From assembly GCF_002797855.1 (NCBI RefSeq), contig NZ_PGFB01000002.1, positions 372,001 to 436,000 on the forward strand: a DNA stretch of 64,000 bases, given 5' to 3'. This document shows, one piece after another, positions 50,743 to 59,632 of the stretch. A program made the translations under genes and the position numbers. The notes below the pieces were generated by a model. The model worked only from the letters and a program-made list of their open reading frames with translations. It was not told the origin of the DNA and did not search any database. This stretch comes from Compostimonas suwonensis (GTDB taxonomy: Bacteria; Actinomycetota; Actinomycetes; Actinomycetales; Microbacteriaceae). Within the stretch, counting starts at the first letter, position 1, and each line of letters begins with the position of its first letter.

Positions 50743-51717
50743 TCATGCCTGATCCTTCGGGCACCAGTAGAGCTTGCGGCTGCCCATCTCCTCGAGCACG
50801 ATGTTCGTTCCGCACACCCGGCAGGGCAGGCCCTCGCGTTTGTAGACCCAGTGCCGGTCGGCCCGGTTGGCGAGAGCGAGCGCGTAGGCCTCGTCGTCGA
50901 GGTCGTCCATCGTGAGCATCTGGCCGGTGCGCACGCCCACGTCGAGCAGGTGGGCCCAGTCGCGCCAGAGGGCGCGCGCGACATCCGTGGGCACCGACTT
51001 GCCGGGGGTGTGCGGGTTGAGCCGCGCGCGGAAGAGCAGCTCTGCCCGGTAGACGTTGCCGATGCCGCTCACGACCGACTGGTCCATGAGCAGCAGCCCG
51101 ATCGCCGTCGGCTTCTTCGCGACCGCGGCGACGAAACGCTCCTCGGCGGCCTCGCTCGAGTCGAGCTGGGGGTCGGGGCCGAGCTTCGCGATCACGGCGT
51201 CGACCTGCTCGGGGCGCAGCACCTCGCACGCGGTCGGCCCGCGCAGGTCGGCGACGGCGCGATCGGTCAGCAGCCGCACCCGCACCTGCCCGATCGGCTC
51301 GGGCGGAAACTCGGTGATCGGCTCTTCGAGCTTCTCCTGCTCGGCCATCCGCAACCGCGTGCGCCGGGGCGCGCCCATGCTGCTGAGCGAGTCCTCCCCC
51401 GCCGAGTCGAGCACCGTGCCGGCCTGGTTGGTCTGGCCCATCCGCCCGTTCGCCGAGCGCACGGTCGCGTCGGCCGTGATGTCGCCCGCGAAATCCCACG
51501 CGCCGTAGATGCCGAGGTGGATGCGCAGCCACAGCCCGTTGTCGAACTCGAGGAACATCTGCTTGCCGACCGCACGGGCGTCGGTCATCGTGTGCCCGTC
51601 GAGCTCGGACGCACCCGAGGCGAAACGGCCCTGTGGCGACGAGACCGCGACGCGCGAGCCCACGAAGTTGCGCGCGAACTGCCGGGCGATCCTGTGTACG
51701 GAATGACCTTCAGGCAT
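50743..51717 (-). CDS. Fpg/Nei-family DNA glycosylase (Nei2-type)
   Basis: 324 residues. The N-terminal catalytic Pro2-Glu3 (MPEGHSVHR) is intact. The helix-two-turns-helix region is around VVSGIGNVYRAELLF. The C-terminal zinc finger has CRVCG and YWCP. The PEGH beginning is typical of Nei rather than Fpg (PELPE). It removes oxidised pyrimidines and cuts the strand by beta/delta elimination. The gene is 45 bp after rpiB. Confidence 0.92.
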   Translation of the reverse strand: MPEGHSVHRIARQFARNFVGSRVAVSSPQGRFASGASELDGHTMTDARAVGKQMFLEFDNGLWLRIHLGIYGAWDFAGDITADATVRSANGRMGQTNQAGTVLDSAGEDSLSSMGAPRRTRLRMAEQEKLEEPITEFPPEPIGQVRVRLLTDRAVADLRGPTACEVLRPEQVDAVIAKLGPDPQLDSSEAAEERFVAAVAKKPTAIGLLLMDQSVVSGIGNVYRAELLFRARLNPHTPGKSVPTDVARALWRDWAHLLDVGVRTGQMLTMDDLDDEAYALALANRADRHWVYKREGLPCRVCGTNIVLEEMGSRKLYWCPKDQA

Positions 51718-51762
51718 TGCTGCTCCTCGTTGTGTGCGCTCCGTCGCGGGCTCTGGTAGCTC

Positions 51763-52251
51763 TTACTGGTCGACGTTCTTGCCGACGATGTCGCCGGTCG
51801 CCTCGTACTCGGCGAGCTGGGCGATGCGCCGCACGTGGCGCTCCTCGAGCGAGAAGGGCTCGGCGATGAAGGCGTCGATGAACGACGTCGCCTCGTCGAC
51901 CGTGTGCTGCCGGGCGCCGATCGAGATGACGTTCGCGTCGTTGTGCTGCCGGGCGAGCTGGGCGGTGCTCAGGTTCCACACGAGCGCAGCACGCACCCCG
52001 CGCACCTTGTTGGCCGCGATCTGCTCGCCGTTGCCCGAGCCGCCGAAGACGATGCCGAGCGCCTCGACACCGGCCTGCTGGTCGACGGCCACGGCGTGCG
52101 CGGCGTTGATGCAGAAGGCCGGATAGTCGTCGATGGGGTCGTAGCTCTGCGGACCGTGGTCGACGACCTCGTGCCCGGCCGCCGAGAGGTGCTCGATGAG
52201 GTGACGGCTGAAGTCGAGGCCGGCGTGGTCGGTGGCGATGTGAATACGCAT
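51763..52251 (-). CDS. rpiB: Ribose-5-phosphate isomerase B
   Basis: 162 residues, LacA/RpiB family: IATDHAGLDFSRHL at the N-terminus and the phosphate-binding loop FGGSGNGEQIAANK. The Glu-type active site (GSGNGE, rather than a Cys) matches the actinobacterial form. It interconverts ribose 5-phosphate and ribulose 5-phosphate in the pentose phosphate pathway. Confidence 0.95.
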   Translation of the reverse strand: MRIHIATDHAGLDFSRHLIEHLSAAGHEVVDHGPQSYDPIDDYPAFCINAAHAVAVDQQAGVEALGIVFGGSGNGEQIAANKVRGVRAALVWNLSTAQLARQHNDANVISIGARQHTVDEATSFIDAFIAEPFSLEERHVRRIAQLAEYEATGDIVGKNVDQ

Positions 52252-52347
52252 GGATGTCTCAATCTTGGGCGTTCGGTAGCGACCGCTTCAGCCTACTGGC
52301 CCGCACCGACCCCGAGCCGAGCCGCTTCGTGCTCAGACGATGCAGCC

Positions 52348-52962
52348 CTACGCGAAGACGGGCCCGCGCGTCCGGCTGCGCTTGAGCTCGAAGAAGCCGT
52401 CGTACGAGGCGGCTGCGACGACGCCGTCCCAGAGGGTGAGCGCGATCTCGCCCGTCGGGGCCGGGGAGATGACGGGGCCGAAGAAGGCCGTGCCGTTCAC
52501 CGCGATGACGGGGGTCCCGACATCCTGGCCCACCCGCTCGATGCCGTCGAAGTGGCTCGCACGCATCTGCGTGTCGTACTCGTCCGAGTCGGCGTAGGCG
52601 GCCAGCTCGGCGGGAAGCCCCACCTCGGCGAGCGCCGCGGGGATGACCTCGCCCGGATCCTTGCTGCCGCCGGGGTGGATGCGCGTGCCGAGCGCGTCGT
52701 AGAGCGGCTTGACGACCTCGTCGCCGTGCAGCTCCCGCACCGCGGCGACGAGGCGCGTGTACATAAGAGCGCGCGGGAAGAAGGCCTTGTACTCCTCCGA
52801 CACGTCCTTGTCCTCGTTGAGCACGGCGAGGCTCATGACGTGCCAGTGCACGTCGAGGTCGCGGTGCTCGGTCACCTCGTCGACCCAGCGGGAGGTCATC
52901 CAGGCCCAGGGGCAGGAGGGATCGAACCAGAAATCGACGCGGGTCTTCTCGGAAGCAGTCAT
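52348..52962 (-). CDS. DsbA-like oxidoreductase of the mycothiol-dependent nitroreductase (Rv2466c) family
   Basis: 204 residues, thioredoxin fold with a helical insertion. The active-site region reads FWFDPSCPWAWMTSRW, against CPWC in Rv2466c, so the second (resolving) cysteine is Ala here. Other family segments are intact (HVMSLAVLNE, VGTPVIAVNGTAFFGPV, FELKRSRT). Family members use mycothiol or mycoredoxin. The start at ATG 52962 gives the normal N-terminus; the long open frame upstream lies antisense in pepN. Confidence 0.9.
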   Translation of the reverse strand: MTASEKTRVDFWFDPSCPWAWMTSRWVDEVTEHRDLDVHWHVMSLAVLNEDKDVSEEYKAFFPRALMYTRLVAAVRELHGDEVVKPLYDALGTRIHPGGSKDPGEVIPAALAEVGLPAELAAYADSDEYDTQMRASHFDGIERVGQDVGTPVIAVNGTAFFGPVISPAPTGEIALTLWDGVVAAASYDGFFELKRSRTRGPVFA

Positions 52963-53070
52963 GTCACAAGCCAACCACGGCTGCCGGTCGAGAAATTCCG
53001 CGACTAGGGTGGTTTGCGGCGACCACGAGTCGCCACCGCATCCACAGACATGCGCCGAAGGAGTGCCACC

Positions 53071-55626
53071 GTGCCCGGAGAGAACCTCACCAGAATCGAA
53101 GCCCAGGAGCGCGCGGCGCTCGTCGCCGTGCAGAGCTATGAGGTGCGCCTCGACCTCACGACCGGGGCGGAGACGTTCACGAGCGAGACGACCGTGCGCT
53201 TCTCCGCGAGCGACGGCGCCTCGACCTTCATCGACGCCATCACGAAGACCGTGCACTCGGTGACCCTCAACGGCCGCGAGCTCGACCCGGCCGTCGTGAG
53301 CGACGGCGTGCGCATCCAGCTCGACGGGCTCGCCGACGAGAACGTGCTGACGATCGTCGCCGACGCGCTCTACACGAACACGGGCGAGGGCCTGCACCGC
53401 TTCGTCGACCCCGTCGACGGCGAGGTCTACCTGTACAGCCAGTTCGAGGTGCCCGACTCCCGGCGGATGTTCGCGGTCTTCGAGCAGCCCGATCTCAAGG
53501 CGACCTTCCAGTTCACGGTCACCGCGCCGGCGCGCTGGCAGCTCGTGAGCAACTCCCCCACCCCCGAGCCGGTTCCGGCGGCCTCGGCGAGCGGTGAGGA
53601 TGCCGCGACCTGGTCCTTCGCGCCCACCCCCGTCATCTCGAGCTACATCACGGCCCTCATCGCGGGCCCGTACGTCGTGGAGCGCAGCGAGCTCACGAGC
53701 TCGAACGGTCGCGTCATCCCGCTCGGCGTCTTCTCGCGCGCCTCGCTCGCCCAGTACCTCGACGCCGACTACGTCTTCGAGAAGACGCGGCAGGGCTTCG
53801 CGTACTACGAGGAGAAGTTCGACTACCCCTACCCCTTCGCGAAGTACGACCAGCTCTTCGTCCCCGAGTTCAACGCGGGTGCCATGGAGAACGCGGGCGC
53901 CGTGACCTTCACCGAGACCTACGTCTTCCGCTCGAAGGTCACCGACGCCATCAAGGAGCGCCGGGTCGTCACGATCCTGCACGAGCTCGCCCACATGTGG
54001 TTCGGCGATCTCGTGACCATGAAGTGGTGGAACGACCTGTGGCTCAACGAGTCGTTCGCCGAGTGGGCCTCGACGATCGCGACGGCCGAGGCCACCGAGT
54101 GGCACGAGGCCTGGACGACGTTCGCGGCCATGGAGAAGAGCTGGGCCTACCGCGCAGACCAGCTGCCCTCGACCCACCCGGTCGTCGCGACGATCAACGA
54201 CATCGAAGACGTGCAGGTCAACTTCGACGGCATCACCTATGCCAAGGGCGGCTCGGTGCTCAAGCAGCTCGTCGCCTGGGTGGGCATCGACGCCTTCTTC
54301 GCGGGCGTCGCGGCCTACTTCCGCAAGCACGAGTACGGCAACACCGAGCTGCGCGACCTGCTCGCCGAGCTCGAGATCACGAGCGGCCGCGACCTCTCCG
54401 AGTGGTCGAAGCTCTGGCTCGAGACCGCTGGCGTCAACACCCTGCGCCCCGCCATCGAGACCGATGCTGACGGCACGATCACCTCCTTCGCCGTGCTGCA
54501 GTCCGCCGCGCCCGACTACCCCACCATCCGCCCGCACCGTCTCGCGATCGGCTTCTACAACCTGGTCGACGGGGCGCTCGTGCGCGAGCACCGCATCGAG
54601 CTCGACGTCGACGGCGAGCGAACGGATGTCGCCGAGCTCGTCGGCCTCGCCCGGCCCGACCTCGTGCTGCTCAACGACGACGACCTCGCCTACGCGAAGG
54701 TGCGCCTCGACGAGGCCTCCCTCGCGATCGCGATCGATCACCTCGCGAGCATCGAGAGCCCGCTCGCCCGCTCCCTCGTCTGGGGCTCGGTGTGGGATGC
54801 GACGCGCGACGCCGAGACGCGCCCGCGCGACTACGTGCGCCTCGTGCTCGGCAACATCGCGCCCGAGACCGAGTCGACGACCATCCGCACGACGCTCAAC
54901 CAGCTCGTGCTCACGGCGAGCAGCTACGTCGCGCCCGAGCACCGCGCGCAGACGATCGAGGAGGTCGGCGACGCGCTCTGGGCGCTCGCAGCGGACGCCG
55001 AGGCCGGCTCCGACGCGCAGTTCCAGTTCGTGAAGTTCTTCGCGGCGATCGCGAGCACCGACGCGCACTTCGACGTGCTCGCCGCCCTGCGCGACGGCTC
55101 GCGCACGCTCGACGGGCTCGACATCGACACCGACCTCTCCTGGGAGCTGCTCATCGCCCTCGTCGCGGGCGGGCGGGCGGGGCAGGCCGAGATCGACGCC
55201 TCCCTCGCCGACGACTCGACGGCGACCGGTCAGCAGGCCGCCGCACAGGCCGCGGCCTCGATGCCGACCGCTGCGGGCAAGGAGGCCGCCTGGGCATCCG
55301 TCTTCGACGACGACTCGCTGCCGAACACGATCGTGCGCGTGACCGGCCTCGGCTTCCAGCGAGCGCAGGATGTCGCCGTGCTCGAGCCCTTCGTCGAGCG
55401 CTACTTCGACGCGCTCACGACCGTCTGGGAGTCCCGCAGCTACAAGATCGCCGAGTACCTCGTGGTGGGCATGTACCCCGCACCGCTCGCGAACGAGGAG
55501 CTGCGTGCGGCGACGCAGGCCTGGCTCGACGCCAACCCCGGCATCCCGGCCCTGCGCCGTCTCGTCACCGAGAACCTCGCCGGAATCGAGCGGGCCCTCG
55601 CCGCCCAGGCCCGAGACGCCGCCTAA
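53071..55626 (+). CDS. pepN: Aminopeptidase N (M1 zinc metallopeptidase)
   Basis: 851 residues. The exopeptidase motif is GAMENAGAV (about residues 269-277), and the zinc site is HELAHMWFGD with the downstream Glu in LWLNESFAEW. The C-terminal ERAP1-like helical domain runs from about 520. It removes N-terminal residues from peptides. GTG 53071 was chosen because AAGGAG lies 8 nt upstream and the protein begins PGENLTR as in actinobacterial PepN; an upstream ATG has no ribosome site. A long perfect hairpin terminator follows the stop. Confidence 0.96.
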   Translation: MPGENLTRIEAQERAALVAVQSYEVRLDLTTGAETFTSETTVRFSASDGASTFIDAITKTVHSVTLNGRELDPAVVSDGVRIQLDGLADENVLTIVADALYTNTGEGLHRFVDPVDGEVYLYSQFEVPDSRRMFAVFEQPDLKATFQFTVTAPARWQLVSNSPTPEPVPAASASGEDAATWSFAPTPVISSYITALIAGPYVVERSELTSSNGRVIPLGVFSRASLAQYLDADYVFEKTRQGFAYYEEKFDYPYPFAKYDQLFVPEFNAGAMENAGAVTFTETYVFRSKVTDAIKERRVVTILHELAHMWFGDLVTMKWWNDLWLNESFAEWASTIATAEATEWHEAWTTFAAMEKSWAYRADQLPSTHPVVATINDIEDVQVNFDGITYAKGGSVLKQLVAWVGIDAFFAGVAAYFRKHEYGNTELRDLLAELEITSGRDLSEWSKLWLETAGVNTLRPAIETDADGTITSFAVLQSAAPDYPTIRPHRLAIGFYNLVDGALVREHRIELDVDGERTDVAELVGLARPDLVLLNDDDLAYAKVRLDEASLAIAIDHLASIESPLARSLVWGSVWDATRDAETRPRDYVRLVLGNIAPETESTTIRTTLNQLVLTASSYVAPEHRAQTIEEVGDALWALAADAEAGSDAQFQFVKFFAAIASTDAHFDVLAALRDGSRTLDGLDIDTDLSWELLIALVAGGRAGQAEIDASLADDSTATGQQAAAQAAASMPTAAGKEAAWASVFDDDSLPNTIVRVTGLGFQRAQDVAVLEPFVERYFDALTTVWESRSYKIAEYLVVGMYPAPLANEELRAATQAWLDANPGIPALRRLVTENLAGIERALAAQARDAA

Positions 55627-55632
55627 CCCTCC

Positions 55633-55701
55633 CGCGAGTAGACGCAAATCGGGGGTCCTCCGGGCCTCTGACCCCCGATTTGCGTCTACTCGCGTTTTTT
55701 T
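55633..55701 (+). terminator. pepN terminator with a perfect 25-bp stem
   Basis: Arms at 55633-55657 and 55670-55694 are perfect inverted repeats (beginning CGCGAGTAGACGCAAATC), with a 12-nt loop, followed by seven T. It begins 6 bp after the pepN stop. The stem is far longer than needed for termination. Confidence 0.93.
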
Positions 55702-55702
55702 A

Positions 55703-55731
55703 TTGCCTTACTGTGTGTGGCTATGTAGTGT
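55703..55731 (+). promoter_or_regulatory. Candidate promoter of the padR-membrane protein pair
   Basis: TTGCCT (55703-55708), 17 bp, TAGTGT (55726-55731), directly after the terminator. The predicted transcription start would be at or next to ATG 55739, so the padR mRNA may be leaderless. Confidence 0.4.
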
Positions 55732-55738
55732 AGGAGGC

Positions 55739-56083
55739 ATGGTAGGGCAAGGCAGCGAACAGGGGCGGAAGGCCGAGCAGGATCTGCGCAAGGGAGTGCT
55801 CGTGCTCGCCGTGCTCTCGCAGCTGCGGACGCAGCAGTACGGCTACTCGCTGCGCCAGGCGCTCGGCGAGAGCGGCATGCCCATCGAGGAGGGCACCCTC
55901 TACCCGCTGTTGCGTCGCCTCGAGAACCAGGGGCTGCTCGCCTCCGAGTGGCGGATCGAGGACGGCCCCCCGCGGCGCTACTACCAGCTCAGCGCACAGG
56001 GCGCCGAGGTCTATCGAGACCTCACGACGGCCTGGAGCTCGCTGACGATGGTCATGGATCGCCTACTGGACGGGAAGAGCTGA
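55739..56083 (+). CDS. PadR-family transcriptional regulator
   Basis: 114 residues, a single winged helix with a short dimerisation helix. Signatures are YGYSLRQAL, EGTLYPLLRRLENQGLLASEW and RRYYQLSAQG. GGAGG lies only 1 nt before the ATG, too close for a normal ribosome site, and the promoter is adjacent, so leaderless initiation is plausible. It is followed after 1 bp by a membrane protein gene, the usual target pair of small PadR regulators. Confidence 0.9.
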   Translation: MVGQGSEQGRKAEQDLRKGVLVLAVLSQLRTQQYGYSLRQALGESGMPIEEGTLYPLLRRLENQGLLASEWRIEDGPPRRYYQLSAQGAEVYRDLTTAWSSLTMVMDRLLDGKS

Positions 56084-56084
56084 G

Positions 56085-57056
56085 ATGCAACCACAAGCCG
56101 TTATCGAGAGTTACGTGGGCGACGTCATCCGTCACCTGCCGCGCGCGCAGCGCAACGACGTGGGTTTCGAGCTGCGCTCCCTGTTGAACGAGGAGCTCGC
56201 CGGCCGGGCGGCCGACGCGGGGCGACCCGCCGATGCTCCCATGACCATGGAGCTGCTCACCGCCTTCGGCCGCCCGCAGGATGTCGCCGACCGCTACCGG
56301 CCGGCGGGCTTCACGATCATCCGGCCGGCGGACGCCCCGCAATTCGCCTGGCTCGCGCTGGGCGGCGTCGTTCTGCAATGGGCGATCACCCTGCCCGTCG
56401 CATTCCTCGAGCCGGCGCGAGTCGACGACTGGGCGTACGGAGCGGCCGAATGGTGGGGGCGGCTCACCATCTGGTGGCTGAGCTGGGGGCTCGGCTCGTT
56501 CTGGTGGCCCGGCATCCTGATCGTCTTCACCCTCATCGCCGCTCTGATCGGCCGTCGACGTCGTGAGTCGAAGCCGTGGACGCCGCCGCGCGTGACCGAC
56601 CGCGACCTCGTCAGTCGCACCGGGATCGTGCTCGCGCTCGCCTTCGGCCTGGCGGGTGCGACACTGCTCATCGCACTGCCGTGGCTCGCCGCATGGGCGC
56701 CCGGCCTGCCGCAGCCGGTGCTCGACGCCTTCGCCTTCGACCCCGGGTTCCTGACCTGGCGCGCACCGTGGGTGCTTCTGCTGTGGGCAGCCAGCTTCGC
56801 GCTTCTCACGGCAGCGCTGATCGCCGGGCGCTGGAGCCGGCGCACCCGCGGCCTCTCCCTGCTCGCCGACCTCGGCTGGCTCGCGCTGCTGATCTGGTGG
56901 ATCGCCGCCGGCCCGATCTTCACCACGGAGGCCGCGGACAGCACCACCAAGCTGTGCCTCGCGCTCGTCGCGGTGTTCGTCGTCATCGACATCGTCGTGA
57001 CGCTTCGGCGGGGCCCCGCTGCGATCCGTCCGCCGGCGACCGCGCCACGGGGCTGA
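56085..57056 (+). CDS. Membrane protein with N-terminal HAAS-like helical domain
   Basis: 323 residues. The first 75 form a soluble helical domain (VIRHLPRAQRNDVGFELRSLL, then FGRPQDVADRYRP) resembling the HAAS/DUF1700 domain that commonly follows PadR regulators. Then come about seven membrane helices. No catalytic motif is seen. It starts 1 bp after the padR stop and converges on the next gene 13 bp away. Confidence 0.75.
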   Translation: MQPQAVIESYVGDVIRHLPRAQRNDVGFELRSLLNEELAGRAADAGRPADAPMTMELLTAFGRPQDVADRYRPAGFTIIRPADAPQFAWLALGGVVLQWAITLPVAFLEPARVDDWAYGAAEWWGRLTIWWLSWGLGSFWWPGILIVFTLIAALIGRRRRESKPWTPPRVTDRDLVSRTGIVLALAFGLAGATLLIALPWLAAWAPGLPQPVLDAFAFDPGFLTWRAPWVLLLWAASFALLTAALIAGRWSRRTRGLSLLADLGWLALLIWWIAAGPIFTTEAADSTTKLCLALVAVFVVIDIVVTLRRGPAAIRPPATAPRG

Positions 57057-57069
57057 CCGGTAGCCCGGC

Positions 57070-58218
57070 TCAGGTGGTCGCGAGCTGCCGCGCGGGCCGC
57101 CACGGGGTCACCGTGACGATGCACGCGCTCGCGAGCGACAGCTGGCCCACGAGCGCGAAGAGGTAGCCGACCGGCGAGGCCCCTCCCTCGTAGGGCGGGA
57201 GTCTGTCCGAGATGCTCATGCCCAACGAGAAGCCCGCCCAGAACTGGAAGAAGACCAGCATGCCGGCCAGGAACAGGGCCACCGCGCAGAGCGAGCGGAT
57301 GCCGGGAAAACGACCACGGGCGATCCCCACCAGCCCGAGCACGAGGAAGACGAGCACGACCGCCGACCAGAAGCCGACCCAGGTCCAGGCCGCCGCGAGC
57401 CCACCGATGCGGTCGGCGGGGCTCAGCGCGGCGTAGATGTCGGCGAGCTCGTATCCCGGCGCCCTCGCGAGCGGTGCCCAGACGATCAGGTCGAGCCCTC
57501 CGACGGCCACGAGGCCGAACAGCACAAGACTCGAGAGCCACAGGACGAGCCTGCGCAGAGGCCGTGAGCCCGCCGGCTCGTCGTGTGCGACGGCGCGTGG
57601 CGCACCGCCCGGATCGGGTGCCGCGGCGAGCGACCCGGTCCACACGATCAGGCCGAACACACCGGCGGCCAGGAGCAGCGCCAGCGACGCGAGCGCGACG
57701 AGGCCGAAGGTCTCGCGCAGGACGGGCGTCAGCACGGCGAGGCCGAGGCCCGCGGTGGCGAGTGCCGCCGTGAGCTTCGTGAGCGGGGAGGTCTTCCACG
57801 CGGCCCTCCAGAACTGGGCGAGTCCCACGACCACGAGCACGGCCGCGAGGAACGGCACGGCGGCTCCCGCGAAGCCCAGGAACACCGACAGGGGCGGCCA
57901 GGTGGGCCTGCTGGCGGCGTCGTAACCCCCCACGAAGAAGCCGCCGATGGCGAGCACGGCGCTCGCGGCGACGAAGGCGAGCCCCCAGCGGGCCTGGCGC
58001 CGAACCGTCACCGACAGGGGAACACCGCTGATCTCCGGGGCGTCGCGGTCGAGCGTCACGCTGAAGAGCAGGGCGCCGAGGGCCACGCCACCGGGCCGCA
58101 CGCCGAGCTGGGGCGCTGCCGCGACATCCGCGAGCCATTCCTCGCGATACCGCTCGCGCACGGAAGGCGGGAGGATGCGGGCGGCGAGGCCCACGACCCG
58201 CTCCGGCAGCCCGCTCAT
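57070..58218 (-). CDS. Polytopic membrane protein paired with PadR
   Basis: 382 residues. The N-terminal amphipathic helix (LPPSVRERYREEWLADVAAAP) is followed by about nine to ten membrane helices. The N-terminal RERYREEWLAD segment recurs in actinobacterial membrane proteins encoded next to PadR regulators. No transport or catalytic motif is visible. ATG 58218 overlaps the padR stop (ATGA). Confidence 0.72.
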   Translation of the reverse strand: MSGLPERVVGLAARILPPSVRERYREEWLADVAAAPQLGVRPGGVALGALLFSVTLDRDAPEISGVPLSVTVRRQARWGLAFVAASAVLAIGGFFVGGYDAASRPTWPPLSVFLGFAGAAVPFLAAVLVVVGLAQFWRAAWKTSPLTKLTAALATAGLGLAVLTPVLRETFGLVALASLALLLAAGVFGLIVWTGSLAAAPDPGGAPRAVAHDEPAGSRPLRRLVLWLSSLVLFGLVAVGGLDLIVWAPLARAPGYELADIYAALSPADRIGGLAAAWTWVGFWSAVVLVFLVLGLVGIARGRFPGIRSLCAVALFLAGMLVFFQFWAGFSLGMSISDRLPPYEGGASPVGYLFALVGQLSLASACIVTVTPWRPARQLATT

Positions 58219-58541
58219 GCCGTCACCCCGGTTCCCCGCACGACGGATGCCGCCCGCCGCGCGTCGAAGGCAGAGACGACCTCGCGCGCTGCCTCCACCC
58301 CCTGCCCTGTCAGCTCGTAGAGACGGCGCCGTGGCCCCGGGCGCCCCTCGTCGCGCTCCCAGGCCGAGTGCACCCATCCCGAGCGCTCGAGCCTCTCGAG
58401 GATCGGGTAGACGCTGCCGGGCGGACGCGAGGAGGCCTTGACGATCTGCAGGCCCCAGACCGCACCGTCGGCGTCGCCCCCGTCGAGCAGGCAGCGCAGG
58501 ACGTCGACGGTCGCGGGCGTGATCCGGCTGAGAGGCTGCAT
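58215..58541 (-). CDS. PadR-family transcriptional regulator
   Basis: 108 residues. The winged helix includes VWGLQIVKAS, SVYPILERLERSGWVHSAW and RRRLYELTGQG. It is coupled to the downstream membrane-protein gene by a 4-bp overlap. A near-perfect palindrome lies 13 bp upstream of its start and is the likely autoregulatory site. Confidence 0.9.
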   Translation of the reverse strand: MQPLSRITPATVDVLRCLLDGGDADGAVWGLQIVKASSRPPGSVYPILERLERSGWVHSAWERDEGRPGPRRRLYELTGQGVEAAREVVSAFDARRAASVVRGTGVTA

Positions 58542-58553
58542 GCTCTAAATCTA

Positions 58554-58569
58554 GCTATATCGAGATAGC
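58554..58569. promoter_or_regulatory. Palindrome GCTATATCGAGATAGC, candidate PadR operator
   Basis: A 16-bp palindrome with a single mismatched pair lies in the 77-bp region between padR (minus) and mscS (plus). AT-rich PadR operators of this size are typical. Confidence 0.6.
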
Positions 58570-58618
58570 CGGGCAAGAGCACGGCTCTCCCAGCACGCAC
58601 GGATAAACTGGCCGGTCT

Positions 58619-59632
58619 ATGGATTGGAACAGCTTCTGGGCCTCGGTCGGCCAGTTCTTCGCCGACCGCGGCGGCGACCTCCTGGCGATCCTCGGCATCC
58701 TCGTCGGCGCCGCGATCATCCGGTGGATCCTGCACTTCGTCGTCAAACGCGTGGTCACGCAGATCGTCACCGGCATCAAGAAGACGCAGCGGGTCGACGA
58801 CACCCAGTCGTTGCAGGCCTCCCCGCTCGCTGCCGTTCGCGTCGTGCAGCGCACACGCACGATCGGCAGCGTGCTCAACAACGTCATCACCTGGACGATC
58901 ATCGTGATCGCCCTCATCATGGTGCTCGACACCCTCGGCGTCTCGATCACGGCGCTCGTGGCCTCGGCCGGCGTCATCGCGGCCGGGCTCGCCTTCGGCG
59001 CGCAGAACATCGTGAAAGACGTGCTCAACGGACTCTTTATGGTGATCGAAGACCAGCTCGGGGTCGGCGACGTCGTCGACGTCGGGCCCGCGACGGGCGT
59101 CGTCGAGGCGGTCGGGATCCGCATCACCCAGGTGCGCGACGTCAACGGCACGCTCTGGTTCGTGCGCAACGGCGAGATCCTGCGGGTCGGCAACATGTCG
59201 CAGGGCTGGGCCCGGGTCATCATCGATCTCGCGGTGCCCTACGAGACCGACGTCGAAGAGGTCGAGGCGAAGCTGCTCAAGACGGCGGGCGAGCTCGCAA
59301 GCTCTCCCAAGTGGCGCTCGACGGTGCTCGAGAAGCCCGAGATCTGGGGGCTCGAGTCGATCTCGGCCGAGGCCCTCGTCATCCGTCTCGTCATCAAGAC
59401 CCGCACGACCGCCAAAGACGAGGTCGCACGAGAGCTGCGGATGCGCATCAAGAAGTCCCTCGACGACATGGGCGTGCAGCTGCCGGCCCTCAACAGCATC
59501 GTGCTGAGCGGATACGAGGGCGCGGCGAGCGTGCGCGGCTCGAAGCCGCCGCGCACCAAGCCCGTCTCGGTCGTCGAGAACAAGGCACCCCGCCGGGCGC
59601 CCCGCACGCCCAGAAAACCGGAGGCCGAGTGA
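58619..59632 (+). CDS. Small-conductance mechanosensitive channel (MscS family)
   Basis: 337 residues. It has three membrane helices (about 17-36, 81-101, 106-130), the pore-lining helix VASAGVIAAGLAFGAQNIVKD, the beta domain beginning LGVGDVVDVG, and an alpha-beta C-terminal domain. A basic Pro/Arg-rich tail ends the protein. It releases solutes on hypo-osmotic shock. Its stop shares one base with the haemoglobin gene start (TGATG). Confidence 0.93.
   Translation: MDWNSFWASVGQFFADRGGDLLAILGILVGAAIIRWILHFVVKRVVTQIVTGIKKTQRVDDTQSLQASPLAAVRVVQRTRTIGSVLNNVITWTIIVIALIMVLDTLGVSITALVASAGVIAAGLAFGAQNIVKDVLNGLFMVIEDQLGVGDVVDVGPATGVVEAVGIRITQVRDVNGTLWFVRNGEILRVGNMSQGWARVIIDLAVPYETDVEEVEAKLLKTAGELASSPKWRSTVLEKPEIWGLESISAEALVIRLVIKTRTTAKDEVARELRMRIKKSLDDMGVQLPALNSIVLSGYEGAASVRGSKPPRTKPVSVVENKAPRRAPRTPRKPEAE

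Noticed and set aside
52348-55647. A 1099-residue open frame running antisense through pepN into the DsbA-like gene
   Set aside because: Only its last 204 residues are a real protein, with their own start at 52962. The rest mirrors pepN codons.
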